Shown: positions 21,000 to 33,680 of the stretch, piece by piece | Position numbering within the stretch: position 1 is the stretch's first letter | Layout of the letters: every line of letters begins with the position of its first letter | Origin: Hypericum androsaemum | Taxonomy: Eukaryota > Streptophyta > Magnoliopsida > Malpighiales > Hypericaceae | Length of the DNA stretch: 64,000 nt | NCBI GenBank assembly: GCA_963995505.1 | Contig: OZ023190.1 | Span: forward strand, 992,001-1,056,000 | Reading direction: 5' to 3' | The notes under the pieces: model-generated | Database searches by the model: none | What the model was told of the DNA's origin: nothing | Seen by the model: only the letters and a program-made list of their open reading frames with translations | Translations under genes and position numbers: made by a program

Positions 21000-23900
21000 T
21001 GGTTGATCCATTAATGCGATGTGATTTGAAAAAAAAAGTTTGCATAATTCAAAGTCGGAATTTTGATTTTTCATTTAAGAATTCTCTTGTCCAATTTGGA
21101 CCGATGGAATTGGAAGCTTCGAGTAAGTCCATGGGTTGCCACTGTGACCTTCTCGAGTTCCTAATTGGTTTGCATTAATTTGGGCCTTTGCCGTGAAGTA
21201 GAAGCCGACTCCAAGATTATTTCGACGGCTTTGACTTTTTCTCCTAGGAGAGGCACTGACTTATTCAAACCTTCTTAATCATTGTAATACTAAAATCGGC
21301 TGTACGTAGGTCTAACCAGACTTCCAGGACTTGTGATTCCACGGTTACAAAAGTTTGTAGCAGAACCGAAATCTCTTATAAGGTTTAACCATGACGGTTG
21401 CAAGAATGGCTGGTTATAAGGTTTCGGAAGACTTCAATTTCTTTTTGAAGAAATAAATAAATTTCACTATTAGTTCTAAAAGAATAAAATTTAACCTGGT
21501 TCCACAGTACGGAAACCGCTAGTTCCTAAGACCATAGTTAAGACGGTCGTCTAAAAATTATAACCATAACTGGAATCTTCCTTGAAAATTTCGGAACGTT
21601 TCAAAGAACTTTTGCTACCGTTCATGTTTAGATTTCTAGAACTGCCAATTGAACAGTCAAATAAAACCTTGACCAGACCAAGTTGTATCTCTAATAATCA
21701 GGAGCTTCACTTAGATTCAAACATCTATAATAAAAGATCTAGACGATTAGATGAAAATTATGTGCACAAATATTCTCTATGTATTCTATCTCCACAAAAA
21801 AGATGTTATAAATGGCAAAAATATCTAGTACTTGAATAGCTAGATTCGTAAGATTGCAGTATTTAATCAGATACATTCTTAAAATTCGTTATACAGTATT
21901 TAATCAGATACATTCTTAAAATTCTTTAGACTTTTTTTTTTGTTAAGGTGGAATCTGTACATGCACTTAGTGGTGTAGTTAATTTCATGTGAATCTACCG
22001 TATCGTGTGTGCATTTAATAGTACGATCTTCACTTTATTGAGAATTATGCTTCTTGTTATTAAATGTATGTATGTATAATTTTTCTGGTAAATCGATCAA
22101 ATTTGAAATCATTGAAGGTAAACTTCTCCACGACGTTGCCTCTACTTTGACGTACTTTAATGATCCTCCCCGATTTGATTATCCTTCTGACGTACTTTAA
22201 TTTGGTTTAAGATCACCAAACATCTGATTACACATTTAATAATTAAGAAACGCAACCGAGATTCGTTCATCTTTCACATTCCAAAACACAAGTACCTATT
22301 ATATTGTTCCTCGGTCCCATGATTACCGAAAGTGACAAGATTTGGAAGCCATAATATATCATAATTAGATCTAACTTGATCAACAATACCAACTTGGTTG
22401 TTTCCATGTAGACTTTAATTTTTTTTATAGAAAAAGCGTACAATATTCTGACATTTACTGAGTCGACTAATCAAGTTCATGCCGGGTATAATTTTTGAAT
22501 GATAACAAATTTCTCAAGATAAATATTTAACATTACTTTGTTCTCAATATTTAAACTCGAGATATATTCATTAAACTATAATAAATTTATTGTATGTTGA
22601 TTTAAGTGATTCTTGATACGTCAATTTAAAACTTTAATTTACACTTACTTAATTAACTTGTTTAATGGTTTATACATGTACCGTGACCATGTGATGGTCA
22701 CAAGTCATGATGATCTTTCAAATGTTTGGCAGTGATTTGGATGCTATTGGATTCCGATGTGGAACTGACTCACATAAACGAAAAGATTGAATTCTGCTTC
22801 GTCGACGAACAAGCTTATAAATAAATCTAATTCAAGACAGAAACGTGAGAAAGAACCATAAAAAGAATGATAGTTTAAGAATTGCACACAAAATTAGATT
22901 TTAATAGGAATAACAAGCATGGGCATGGCGCAAAACAATGTGTTTTAAATTGGCCGAAATTACCTCATATTATGTTGGGTTATTTTCGAAAAATTGAAGC
23001 TAGGTCTAATTATTGTGTATGATGGTTTTGATTGCTAGAATTATGTATAGCAGTATTATCGATAACAATTTTTCCCTCGCACAATTTTCTCCTAATAAAT
23101 TTTACCGGGTGAGTGTTTTAATGAGTCTGTCAACTTCAATGTCTTTGGAGGGAATTGTACTATAGAGGAGATTTGTAAACATTATATTATTCAATAAAAT
23201 TCACTTATAAAAAATTTTATGAACATAAGTCCAAGGCATTATAAATAAAAGAAATTACACGTTTAATTATAAACGATGTTTAGTTCACCTAATCTATTTG
23301 TCGTCTGAGTGCTGGTTGAACGGCAAATGACTAAAATGGTCGACTTGAAAAGTCAGTACCTATCTATAAACTTGATTTGAATCTCTATCACTTTGATTTT
23401 TTAAAGTTAGGTACAAAATTTTTAATTAAAATGAATGCTAGTAAGATTACGAGGTGGAAGTGACTCGCAAAACTGCAGAAGCAAAAAGATTTTTTTAATG
23501 GCTGCTACTTTGTTCGAATAATGTATGTGCACCGACGTCCGACTAGTTTTTTATACACATTCAGATAAATAATTAAGAGGACATATAAAGCTAAATGGGC
23601 GGTACCCAATTATTGACAACTCCAATTATTTAGGCTTTAAATAACATGTATTTCCTTAACTTCACATTGATATAATACGAAAGGTTGGCAGGGATGGCTG
23701 AATTATATTGGGAATCTTTCCTTTTTCCCTCCACGACTTGGCCCTATACCTTGCATTAAATAAATGATACATAATTTCAATGTCATGGATTAAGGGCTGC
23801 ACATCGATTTGGTTGCATATAATACACCCTTAATTAAGATCACGTTTTTCCAAAAAACAAAATTAAAATTATTACATTATTAGTTCCAAAAATTATAAAT

Positions 23901-24117
23901 TTGTTTATTAGCACAGAAAATTATTTATTCATTGTTTTAACATTTTTAGATAACATATAAAAATTGTAACATTATATCAGATTTGGGTTGATAATATTCT
24001 TTGTTATTTGTATGATTCTTTATTTCATCGCACAGTAAAAGACAAATATTCAGTAAAATTTGTTTTAATTAAGCGTCTTCGATTCTAGGACGTAAGAAAG
24101 AGTACCACTTCGAGGTG
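21000..24117. other. AT-rich intergenic DNA, no gene seen
   Basis: About 3.1 kb with no credible coding frame. Short frames such as the one at 21582-21839 have no recognisable content. Apart from a small tandem duplication (21857-21930) I see no transposon structure. Confidence 0.5.
21857..21930. repeat. Tandem duplication, 37-bp unit x2
   Basis: The unit CAGTATTTAATCAGATACAT.. occurs twice in direct succession with almost no difference. Confidence 0.9.
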
Positions 24118-24508
24118 GGGGATATGGATTGGGTACGTAATGTTCAGATTCCGAACCGTTCGGAATGAAGATACGCGGAGATTTTTTTGCAAACGTGCTA
24201 AAATACGGAGACCAAAATAAAAAAAGCCACGCACAAACGCAGGCCGGATATAAATGCCAGTATGACCAGTATAACCTTTTTGCAAAAATGCTAAAATACG
24301 GGGGACCAAAATGAAAAAAATTACGCGCGCCATTATCATAAACGGGACTTGCCGCTGTCACAAATACACATGCCATTATCACATAACTGCACTTGCCATT
24401 ATCACATAACTGCGCTTGCCATTATCACATACATGCACTTGCCGCTGCAGTCCCCTTCACTCCAAACCGTACGGAATCAATTCTTTCACTCGGTACTCAA
24501 TCCACTCC
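24118..24508 (+). mobile_element. Dispersed TIR repeat family, copy 1 (about 390 bp)
   Basis: One end reads ATGGATTGGGTACG..TTCCGAACCGTTCGGAA (gapped; includes the palindrome CCGAACCGTTCGG). The other end, on the complement, reads GTGGATTGAGTACC..ATTCCGTACGGTTTGG. Inside are several short tandem repeats of about 23 bp around CCATTATCACATAACTGC. Other copies lie at 33681-34132 (reversed) and at the window's right edge. A clean target duplication is not evident for this copy. No coding capacity. Confidence 0.75.
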
Positions 24509-25670
24509 GGGGGAAGAAACTTCTCTATTTCCGGATGGCTTCCGATTGTGGTTGCCGTCAAGTAAACGATGCAACTAAAATCCAAATTGAGCAGTCAACG
24601 AGAGCTTTGATGGAAATGGACCACCACAAGACTTCGCCCAACATTGCGAGGAAAGGCCAACGTCTTCGAACAATTACGTGAACAACAAGAAAAGAAAAGG
24701 TCACCCGAATATTGATTAATTAATATAAGCGAGTATCCAACTCGCTTAAAAACGAATTTTGTTTTAGTTTGATTCAAAAATTTATATTAAAAATGCAGTA
24801 ATATTAGATAATTATAAAAAGAATTGTACGAACTTTTAAAATGTGTTAAATAATTGTAAAAAAATTGTACAAAATTTTAAACTCCCACTCGATTTAAATT
24901 TGAATTATATGATTCATAGAGTACCTTATGCCGTAAACTAAACAATGTAAGCAAATATCCTAACACTAATTAGTTATATTCATTAAAAATCACTCGGACA
25001 TAACCTACACTTGTCTTGTCTCAACTCTAGACCTCGAGATATATCAAACAATGTCGTTACAAGTAACTTCCAAAAACCGGTTCCCGCCACTAGTAAAATT
25101 GATTATTATTATTATTACTACCCCTTATAGTAGAATGGTCCCAAGAATAAAGTAACAGGATAATAAGCCAACATATTTTTAAAGAAAGTTTATTAAAAAC
25201 TCGAATAAATTATCTATATACTTCTGAAAAAAATGATAAATTTAAAAAGTTCAAAAATTTAGAAAAAGATAAATTTTTAACTTAATTCACAGGTAAATAC
25301 GTTTACGTTCTTTTTTCTTAGAAAGTAGTATCTACCGATTGTAGAAGAAGTTGAACTAAAAATAACCAAAAAAATTTTAGTGAATCTTATAGCACATTTG
25401 AATTTCCGAAATTGAAACTAATAACTACGAAAATTGTAGAGGCTTACTTCGTATAAAGAACATATGTTGAGATAAATTACACATAGTATATAATTAATTT
25501 GGAATAGAAATATATAAGTTTCTTAATTAAATATATATAATTTACGTGTGAACTGTCACACTTTGTGTGGGATTTTACGAAGCTTACACGTACACAATAA
25601 TAGCTGAATCTACTCGACCCGCAAAAACCGCCGAAGGTGTGGTTGGCCCATAGAATATAGAATTTAATTT
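24509..25670. other. No gene seen
   Basis: A less AT-rich patch (24515-24680) contains a 49-codon open frame beginning MASDCGCRQVND that I do not recognise. The rest is AT-rich and featureless. Confidence 0.4.
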
Positions 25671-26693
25671 GGGAAAAATTAGTCTAAAATTCTGGCGTAT
25701 GATAAAATAGATACCGAAAATTTTATAATTTGTCTTCTGATTTTATAATTTTTTTAATTTAAATTTATTATATTATAGGGTCGTCGCTAAAGTTATTAAT
25801 TGATTTTTTTATTTTATACTTGAAATGACGATTATACCATCATATTTCCGGGAAACATTTAACTCCGGTCATCATCTCCGACCATCCTTGTTCGGGCGAC
25901 AAAAACAACCTAAAAAAACCATCACCGACGTGGACGAGTTTCCCGACGAGCATCAACTTTCCCGACGTCGACGAGTTTCCCGACGAGCATCAACGTCAAC
26001 AACCACTTTCCAACACCAAATCCCCAACTTTACGAGACCCGTCACAAAAAGAATCGATCTTTACACAACCCTCTTCTTCCTCCTCGTCAAGGAACCCGAA
26101 AGATGAGCTCCTAAGTGGAGACGAGCTCCTAATTGCCCAAATCGATGACCCCCATCTTCCTCCTCTTCTTCCTCTCTGCACCGCTCTGTTTTCGGAAGTG
26201 GGCGGTGAATTACCCCAAATCGCCCACCACTACCATGAAGAACCACAGTTGCTTCCTCTGCACCGTTCGCTCGTCGTCGTCGAGGTCATGGTGGATGATG
26301 GCGACGGCCACCACCACCACCAGGTGCTGAGGAGAACCCTGGAAATCGTGGTGGGGTTGGGCTCCTTCGCCCAAGGAGTATGATTTCGATGGAGACCTGG
26401 CTTAGGGCTTTAGTTAAATGTTTTTTTGGCGTAGAATTAGTCCAAGTGAACCATAGAGTGATTGATTGGTGCTCAGGGAGATAAGGCGGAGGTGCTGGCC
26501 GACTTTATTATTTTTCAATTAGTTTTTTAAGGGTACATTAGTCATTGTAAAAAAATTGATTAATAATATCAACAAAATCTTAAAATATAATAATAACCAA
26601 ATTATAAGGACTAAAAAATTATAAGACAAATTATAGAATTCTCATCTCTCGACACTTATTTTACCAAATACCAGGTCCCGAGAATAATTTCTC
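25671..26693. mobile_element. Probable MULE with diverged TIRs and a GC-rich cargo, 1023 bp
   Basis: The left end (GGGAAAAATTAGTC.. with TTTTATAATTTGTCTT) and the complement of the right end (GAGAAATTATTCTC.. with TCTATAATTTGTCTTATAAT) align imperfectly over about 180 bp. Flanking 9-mers ATTTAATTT (25662-25670) and TTTTAGTTT (26694-26702) match at 7 of 9 positions, as expected of an old insertion. The core (about 25870-26400) is much more GC-rich than the ends and has short open frames on both strands. None is recognisable, so whether it is a captured host gene piece is unknown. Confidence 0.6.
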
Positions 26694-26702
26694 TTTTAGT
26701 TT

Positions 26703-27945
26703 ATCCCATTTCTTTAACAAGCCGCCAAACTAGATCCAAGTTGCAGCCGTTACTGAAACGTTTTACTTTAATAGCCGGGGCCCACGCTCTCCTCTCCTAG
26801 CATACAGGTGGCAATGCCAGTGCCACGTGGGACCCGAACATCCCTGTCATTTACACATTCAATACAGTACAGAGAGATCGAGCATTAATAATCTTTTAAA
26901 GTTCTTGTGGGAATTACCGAGAAACGCTCCCATCAGCTAAAATTGTTCCTTTCAACAACAAAAAAAATAAAATTGTTTTATTTTATAATAGATTTTGAGT
27001 CTTAGTTATTAAGAAATAACAAAGTTAAGTGCTTGTTGAGTTTTTGTTAAAAATTAATATGAATTAGTCAAATCAATATATATAGATGTACGAAACTAAT
27101 ATAAAAATGTTGTGTGGGAATTTCAAAGGCTGTCAAGGTTTCATTTTCACTTGGGTAGTTTTAAGCCGAGGAGGGAACGTCCCCACAGCTTTATCCTGCG
27201 AAACCGTTGAATCCAATCACTACTAAAGCGAAACCTGACCCTTGGGTTGGTTGATCTTGGGTTAGGTTACTCTTTTCTTTTCTTTTCAATATTTTCCACG
27301 CCATTCTATTGACAAAAAAGCAAATTCTAAAATGCGAACTCGATGTAGATAATTTAATTAAAAAAAGAATCCAAGTACAAATTTTGACTGTTAAGTTATT
27401 TGAACATTGCTTTTTTTTTCTGCTCTTATCAAATAAAATAAAAAGTATCTAATTCTGTTATTACAAAATCAAATAAAATGGTATAAAGTCGGTGTGCTAC
27501 CGATTTCTTAAATTCGTTTTATGCTGAAACATTACTTATTTTCTCCTGCTCTTAGTAGACCAAAATTTATTTAATCATATTTAGTAGGGAATTCTTCCAA
27601 TAACATTTTTATGTTTATAATATTAATGTGGGAACAGATAGCTGCATTAATTTGTAGTAAATAGAAACAAAGAAATTGCGCATTTAACACTTGGCTACAT
27701 TGACAAAAATGGAAAGTCCATTGGATCCAATTATAATAATATAAATTAGGGATCGAATCTAATGAGCTTGGAACGGTCCTTTTACAAATTTCAACCCAAA
27801 TCGGCTAATAAAGCATCTTGCAATAAATCGAAGCACAGCAGTCGGACAAATATCTTAAAACTCATAAAATGATTAATCTATAATAAAATATTTATTAAAT
27901 CGATTAGTCTAAGCTGAATATATTTTTTATGGTAATAAAACTTTA
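26703..27945. other. No gene seen
   Basis: AT-rich intergenic DNA. No coding frame, transposon terminus or tandem repeat is recognised. Confidence 0.5.
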
Positions 27946-28090
27946 TGTAGGATTTCCTGGAGAGAATCAATCAAATTTTATTGAGTGCTCTCAGGCATAT
28001 ATATATACATGCTACTGGAACCTAACCCTAAGTCATCGATACAAAGTAGGAAGTCGCCTATTACTTGCACAACACTATACAACTAATACA
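27946..28090 (-). repeat. 3' LTR of minus-strand Copia element
   Basis: Pairs with 33108-33250 with a modest number of substitutions. Contains TCTCAGGCATATATATA and ATCGATACAAAGTA segments shared by both LTRs. Confidence 0.8.
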
Positions 28091-29584
28091 AAGTAGTTGT
28101 AGGCCTAATTGGAGCATACATATCACGAATGTCTAACTTGTCAAGAAGAAAATTGAATTGACGCCAACCGAGGGCCTTGGTGAGGATGTCAACAAGCTGG
28201 AGATGCGTCGGAACATGATGCAAAATGAGACGGCCACTTTGAACCACATCACGAACAAAATGACAGTCAACCTCAATGTGTTTCGTGCGCTCGTGAAACA
28301 CAGGATTCGTGGCACTATGAAGAGCAGACTGACTGCCACAATACAAGTGCATAGGATGACGACGAATACTAAGATCACGCAAGAGCATGGTCAACCATTA
28401 GAGCTCTCGCGTCGTAGCAGCCATAGAGCGATACTCGGCCTCCGCAGAAGAGTAAGCTATCGTCGCCTGTTTCTTCGTTTTCCAAGAAATAGGGGAACAA
28501 CCAAGTTGAACAAAGTACCCAGTAATTGACCGTTGCGTAATCAGGCAGGTGGCCCAGTTCGAGTCGCAATAGGCATACAACTTGAGGTCACTGTCGGAGC
28601 GCAAAAAGATGCCTTGGCCAGGCCAACCCTTCAAATAGTGCACAACACACAGAGCAGCCTCCCAATGCTTCTGACGTGGGCGCTGCATGAATTGGGATAA
28701 GATATGAACCGAGTAACTGAGTTCAGGGCGAGTGATAACCAGATAAATTAGCCTGCCAACCAGGCATCGATAAGCTTCATCATCGTCTGCGTCATTGTCG
28801 AGATCAACACTTAACTTATGATTAGGCTCTAAGGAAAATGCAGCAGGCTTAGCACCGAGTAGGCCACACTCGCGAACTATGTCATGAGCGTACTTGCACT
28901 GAGAAACAAAGATGACATCTGTTCCACGGGCAATACTGATCCCCAAAAAATATTTCAAAACTCCCAAATCTTTCATATAAAAACACTGCGACATATATAA
29001 TTTGAGCCGATGAATAGAGTCTTCCATGTTCCCGCCAATGATCAAATCGTCGACATATACAAGAACACACAGGGAGACACCGTGACGATGATAGAAGAAC
29101 AGGGAGCAGTCGGCATATGACTGAGAAAAACTGTAGCCTGCAAAGCAGCCGCAAGCTTAGCTAACCAGTTTCTTAGAGCCTGTTGCAAGCCATATAAAGA
29201 TTTGCATTGCTGACATACTTTGTCACTGCCAGGATTCGTGAAGCCAGGGAGGATTTGCATATACACCACTTTATGAAGATCTCTATGAAAAAAGGCATTA
29301 TGAATGTCCATTTGATAGAGATACCAAGATTGAGCTGCTGCAACAACCAGAAATGTGTGAACGCTGACCATCTTGGCACTAGGAGCGACCGTTTCATGGT
29401 AGCCCACACCTTCTTTTTTATGATCACCACGAACAACCAGACGAGCTTTATAGCACTCCATGAATCCGTCATAATGATATTTTATGTGATAGACCCATTC
29501 GCAGGTTATCGCCTTCTTGCCTGGTGGGAGAGATTCTAATGTCCAGGTGACATAGCGTTCGAGGGCATCAATTTCCTTTTGCAT
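28083..29584 (-). pseudogene. Copia reverse transcriptase and RNase H (broken)
   Basis: Pieces read in order on the minus strand. 29584-29042 is the start of the RT (CEWVYHIKYHYDG.., YKARLVVRGDHKKEG, SLYGLQQA). 29045-28398 continues with the C-terminal half of the RT (MKDLGVLKYFLGI..) and RNase H (YCDSNWA, SSAEAEYRSMA). 28394-28083 finishes with RNase H ([21 protein letters not shown]). Frameshifts separate the pieces, and the catalytic YVDD region is damaged near 29050. Confidence 0.85.
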
Positions 29585-29977
29585 AGCATCTCTCCACCTA
29601 GCATCAGTAACTGCTTCGACAAAGGTTGCGGGTTCATGACCAAGAGTAACTGCTGTAACAAACTGGCGATGTCGTAGAGAAAAGTTAGTGCTAGTAACAT
29701 AACTTGCAATAGGATAGACTATACCCGAGGATGAGATGGAAGGCGAGGTGACAAGAGGGGGGTCTCAAAGACAGCGCATCGTGTGTCACACTGTAGTGCA
29801 AAACATAATCTTGAAGCTTGGTCGGCAACACACAGGTTCGATGCCCATGACCAAGAATTTGGTCCCCGGCAGAATTTATCTCCCCGTCGGAAGGAGTCAC
29901 GGTCGGAGAGTTGACAATATTATCAACGATAGAGGTGTCAGGTTTTGGTGCCAAAGCCGGGTTAGTTTGCACCAGGT

Positions 29978-30745
29978 TCATGATGAGCAGTTTCGATTAT
30001 TAGGGGAGTGTGAAATAGCATCAGGAAGTGGATCAAGAGCAATGTCGGACAGAGGGACTAGCGGAGTAGAGCTTTCAATGTACAGAAGATTATCTTCAAA
30101 GAAAGCGACATCCCTCGAAACAAAAATTCCACCGTTGGCCAGATCATATACCTGCCATCCATTTTGGCCAAACGGGTAGCCGATAAACATGTAACGACGA
30201 CTCCGAGGCCCAAACTTGTCCTTCGCACGGGGGTGATGGTGCACATAACAGAGACATCCAAACGTGCAGATAGGATAATAGGAAGGAGTCTTGCCAAATA
30301 GTACCTCATAGGGACTCTTTCCCTGTAGCAAGGGGGTGAGAGTTTGATTAATCAGATGTCTGGCAGTAAGAATACATTCTCCCCAAAATTGCAGCGGGAG
30401 GTTGGCTTGAAATCGAAGAGCACGACCAACGTTTAAGATATGACGATGTTTTCGCTCCACCCTGCCATTCTATTGAGAAATATCGACACAAGATGTCTGA
30501 TGCAATATACCTTGTTTACACAAGAATGGTCGAAGACCAATCAACTCCAAGCCATTAGCACTCCACAAAATAACAATTCTCTTATGGAACTGTGTCAATA
30601 CCATAGCATAGAAGTTCGAAAAGATGGCACCGACCTCACTCTTCTCTACCAGTAAGTAGATCCAGACTGTGTGAGAGCAGTCGTCCACGATAGTTAGAAA
30701 ATATCTTGCACCACACAAAAAAGGGATCTGATATGGATCCCACAA
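29978..30745 (-). pseudogene. Copia integrase (broken)
   Basis: 30745-30470 carries the core start (FLTIVDDCSHTVWIYLL). 30460-29978 carries the C-terminal part (MERKHRHILNVGRALRF, PYEVLFGKTPSYY, FGCLCYVHHHPRAKDKF). A stop or frameshift separates them, and the usual SDNG segment reads SANG. Inactive. Confidence 0.85.
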
Positions 30746-30762
30746 ATCACAATGGATTAAAT

Positions 30763-31333
30763 TAGGGGTGAGTTCGGTACGGTACGGTACGGTACGGTTT
30801 CTTAGTTATTTCATACCGAACTGCTTTTTTAAAAAACAATATTTTGCAACCGTCGGTATCGCGGTGTGACTCTAAACCGTAGGCTTCGCGGTGTGGCGGG
30901 GTCGGTACGGTATGGCGGTTTGGCAGTATGAAACCACTCCAGGCCCAAATTCAGGGGAAGAAGGGTTGTCGGGCGTGAGGGGAAGAAGGGACGTCGATGG
31001 CAGAGGTCCGGCGGTCACGAAAGAAGGACCGTCGATGGCGGTGTCCGCTCTGAGGTTGGCGACGCGCAGAGGGAGGAAGGAGGAAACGAGGAACGACGCC
31101 GTAAGGTTTGTTTTGGGGTTAGTAACCCAGGTACAAAATGACGTCGTTTTATCCTATCGGTATCGTAGTATCGCAGTTCGGTACAAAATCGAAACCGCAA
31201 CCGTACCTATAGGAGTGGTTCGGTATGAAACCGTACCGCAAAACTGTTATGGAAGAGCGGTTTGGTTTTTTTCGGTTTGCGGTTTGGCGGTATTACGGTA
31301 TTGCGGTGTTTTGCGATTTCGTGCTCACCCCTA
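30763..31333. mobile_element. Non-autonomous hAT element, 571 bp, nested in the Copia element
   Basis: Terminal inverted repeats TAGGGGTGAG/CTCACCCCTA are flanked by an exact 8-bp target duplication, GATTAAAT, at 30755-30762 and 31334-31341. This is the signature of the hAT superfamily. Subterminal regions are rich in CGGTACGGTA/TACCGCAATACCG motifs, as expected for transposase-binding repeats. No transposase is encoded. The GC-rich centre (30950-31140) has no recognised gene piece. Confidence 0.92.
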
Positions 31334-31650
31334 GATTAAATCAAATTATTTATTGGCTTTATTCAAACTTGAACCAAAACTTGTCGGGGAATATTTTGCC
31401 CGAAAACAAACCATAAGGTATTTTCAATAACTAACAATCATCCTCATTGACATGAGGTAACATAGCTAAGACTTTAGTAGAGGGATGCCCAATACGCCAA
31501 TGCCATAGAGAAGCAGAATCTTTGATGACAGTCTTTAAAGCACGAACCGTTGTCACTGCGCGCAAAATATAGGTCCCCACCCATTATTCACCCACACCAA
31601 TCACTGTCCTCGAAGTGTGGTCCTGCAAAATACATAGTTTATTAGCAAAG

Positions 31651-32616
31651 CTAACTGTGCAGTGAGAGTCTTGGATCATCTGTGATACAGATATGAGGTT
31701 GCATGATAAAGAGCATATGGCGCAACAATAAATGGCAACCCAGTCGAACCGTGCCCACCTTGATGACTTTAGCCTCAATACCATCAGGCAAGCCTATCGA
31801 ACGGGAAGGAACAACAACAACATCGATCAATAAGTTCAGATCACCAGTTAAGTGATCAGACGCTCCACTATTGAGAAGCCATTGAGGTCCAACTTCCTTA
31901 CTAGAGAGCTTGTCCAAAGCTGGAGGGGTCTCCGACTTAGCTCCATTAAAGGTGGCAATGACTTAATTCCATTGATCATCCTTCATCCATGGGAATGCAT
32001 AACGATCGCCATCAACGCCTCCTCCGCTGCTGGACCCAAGAGGCATAGGATGGGCCTAGGCGGCATGAGCTACGGGCCCACCGCATCCTCGTCCAGCCTT
32101 GCAACCCGGACCAGAGTTTTGCCAGCCTCGAGAGCCGCTGCCAGCAGATGTTTGTCCTTCCTTGTTGGAATACCACCATTTCAAAAAGCCGATAAGTTGG
32201 AAACACTCAGCTGTAGTGTGTCCAGACTTGTTACAGTGGGTACAAATAGGTTTTACTTCATCACATCGCGGCTGAGACTTTTGCATCAATCGAGTTTGCA
32301 TCGAAAAACAAAAGATATCACTGCGTTCATCATTGGTAACGGCCACAGCGCGATGAATTCCTTCACTCATTAACCGAGCATGCACCTGATTCAAGTTTGG
32401 CAGAGGGATGGTACTCAGTATGTTGGAGCGAACAGTTCGGTATGTCGAGTCGTCCAATCCCATAAGGAACTGGTACACCTTTTCCTTTTCGCGCTCATTC
32501 GCCGATTCCTTATCAGCTCCGCACTTGCAGCCGCAGGTACATGCTGGAGTCTTCGTGTAAGCGTCAATTTCTTCCCACATCCCTCTCAAGCAGTTATAGT
32601 ATGCGCTAAGGGTCAT
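31651..32616 (-). pseudogene. Copia gag C-terminus and protease region (broken)
   Basis: 32616-32056 reads as gag (YQFLMGLDDSTYRTVRSNIL) and ends with a CCHC zinc knuckle, CTHCNKSGHTTAEC. 31917-31651 contains the protease-like WLLNSGASDHLTGD. The gag N-terminus continues towards 33023 in several frames (MTDASKSSEGSLAVV at its start) with stops. Confidence 0.8.
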
Positions 32617-33107
32617 TCCAGATTGCTTGCAATTAGCAATTTTGCTCTTCAGCTGGTAAACTCACATGTCATTTTCGACAGAAAAGTGTTCCTTCAGATC
32701 CTCCCATAAATCTTTCACACTCTCCATGTAGGAAATGCTGGAGCGTAGGGATGGGTCGATCATGTTGAAGATCCATCCTACCAGTATGGCGTTGACATCG
32801 CTCCAGTCATCAAAGTCGGGGTCAGTTTTAGTCGATGAAAGCCAGTTTCTTCTTGGTTTTCAAGGCATTTTTTACCGCCTTCATCCATTCGTCATAATTC
32901 TCTCCCTTGAGTATCACGGGCGTGATAATCACTCCAGGGTTGTTAGCATATACTCGGGTCCATCATGGGTGATTTACGCACCACGGCCAGAGATCCTTCA
33001 CTGGACTTGCTTGCATCGGTCATGGTTCTTTTCGTAGATTAGGTTTGCTTTTCGTGGGTTTAGGGTTTTTCTTTTCGTCGTTTATTCTCTCCGTGGCTTT
33101 GATACTA

Positions 33108-33250
33108 TGTAGGATTTCTTGGAGAGAATCAATCATATTTTATTGAGTGCTCTCAGGCATATATATACATGCTACTGGACCCTAACCTTAAGTTATCGAT
33201 ACAAAGTAAGAAGTCGCCTATTACTTGTACAGCACGATACAACAAATACA
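33108..33250 (-). repeat. 5' LTR of minus-strand Copia element
   Basis: Partner of 27946-28090, next to the tRNA-Met primer-binding site at 33094-33107. Confidence 0.8.
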
Positions 33251-33670
33251 AAGTAGGGCCGTACGCCCAATACTATCCCTAATAATTTTTTACATTACTG
33301 AATTGGTATAAATTGAACTCAAGATTGTCTTTTGAATAATTAGATTTCTATTTCATCATGCATTAGATCACAAAAGATTTGTGATTTTCAGAATCTTATA
33401 TTTTTATATTATTAGGTATATGGATATTTATTATACTGCTTAATCTTAATTAAATTTTATAAAAATATGTTTGGATCACAAAAGATTGTCACAAGTATTT
33501 AACACGAGAGATTTTATTGAAGTATTACGTTCAAATGAATAATTCAAAATCTAACCAAACAACTCTATCATTAAATTAATTAACAAAATCTAAATAATAT
33601 CATAAGATCATGTTACTTTACGTGGCTCTGGTGCCAGTGTCTCGAAGGGGGACAAATTGGATGTTGCTAG
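33251..33670. other. AT-rich spacer, no gene seen
   Basis: Between the Copia element and the TIR repeat. Nothing recognisable. Confidence 0.5.
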
Positions 33671-33680
33671 CCTCCCGCAC

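Larger units (their letters stand above)
27946..33250 (-). mobile_element. Decayed Ty1/Copia LTR retrotransposon (minus strand)
   Basis: Short direct repeats (about 145 bp; 27946-28090 and 33108-33250), both beginning TGTAGGATTT on the + strand, bound an internal region. Read on the minus strand, that region gives gag, protease, integrase, reverse transcriptase and RNase H in Copia order. A primer-binding site matching initiator tRNA-Met (TAGTATCAAAGCCA on the minus strand, 33107-33094) lies directly inside the right LTR. Many stops and frameshifts make it inactive. A hAT element sits in it at 30763-31333. I could not find a matching target duplication, so the outer borders are approximate. 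Confidence 0.85.

Noticed and set aside
24349..24681. 110-codon frame with repeated MPLSHNC-type units
   Set aside because: First part is the 23-bp subrepeat of the TIR family; the remaining residues match nothing known to me.
29736..30179. Plus-strand frame of 147 codons
   Set aside because: Antisense to the Copia integrase pieces on the minus strand.
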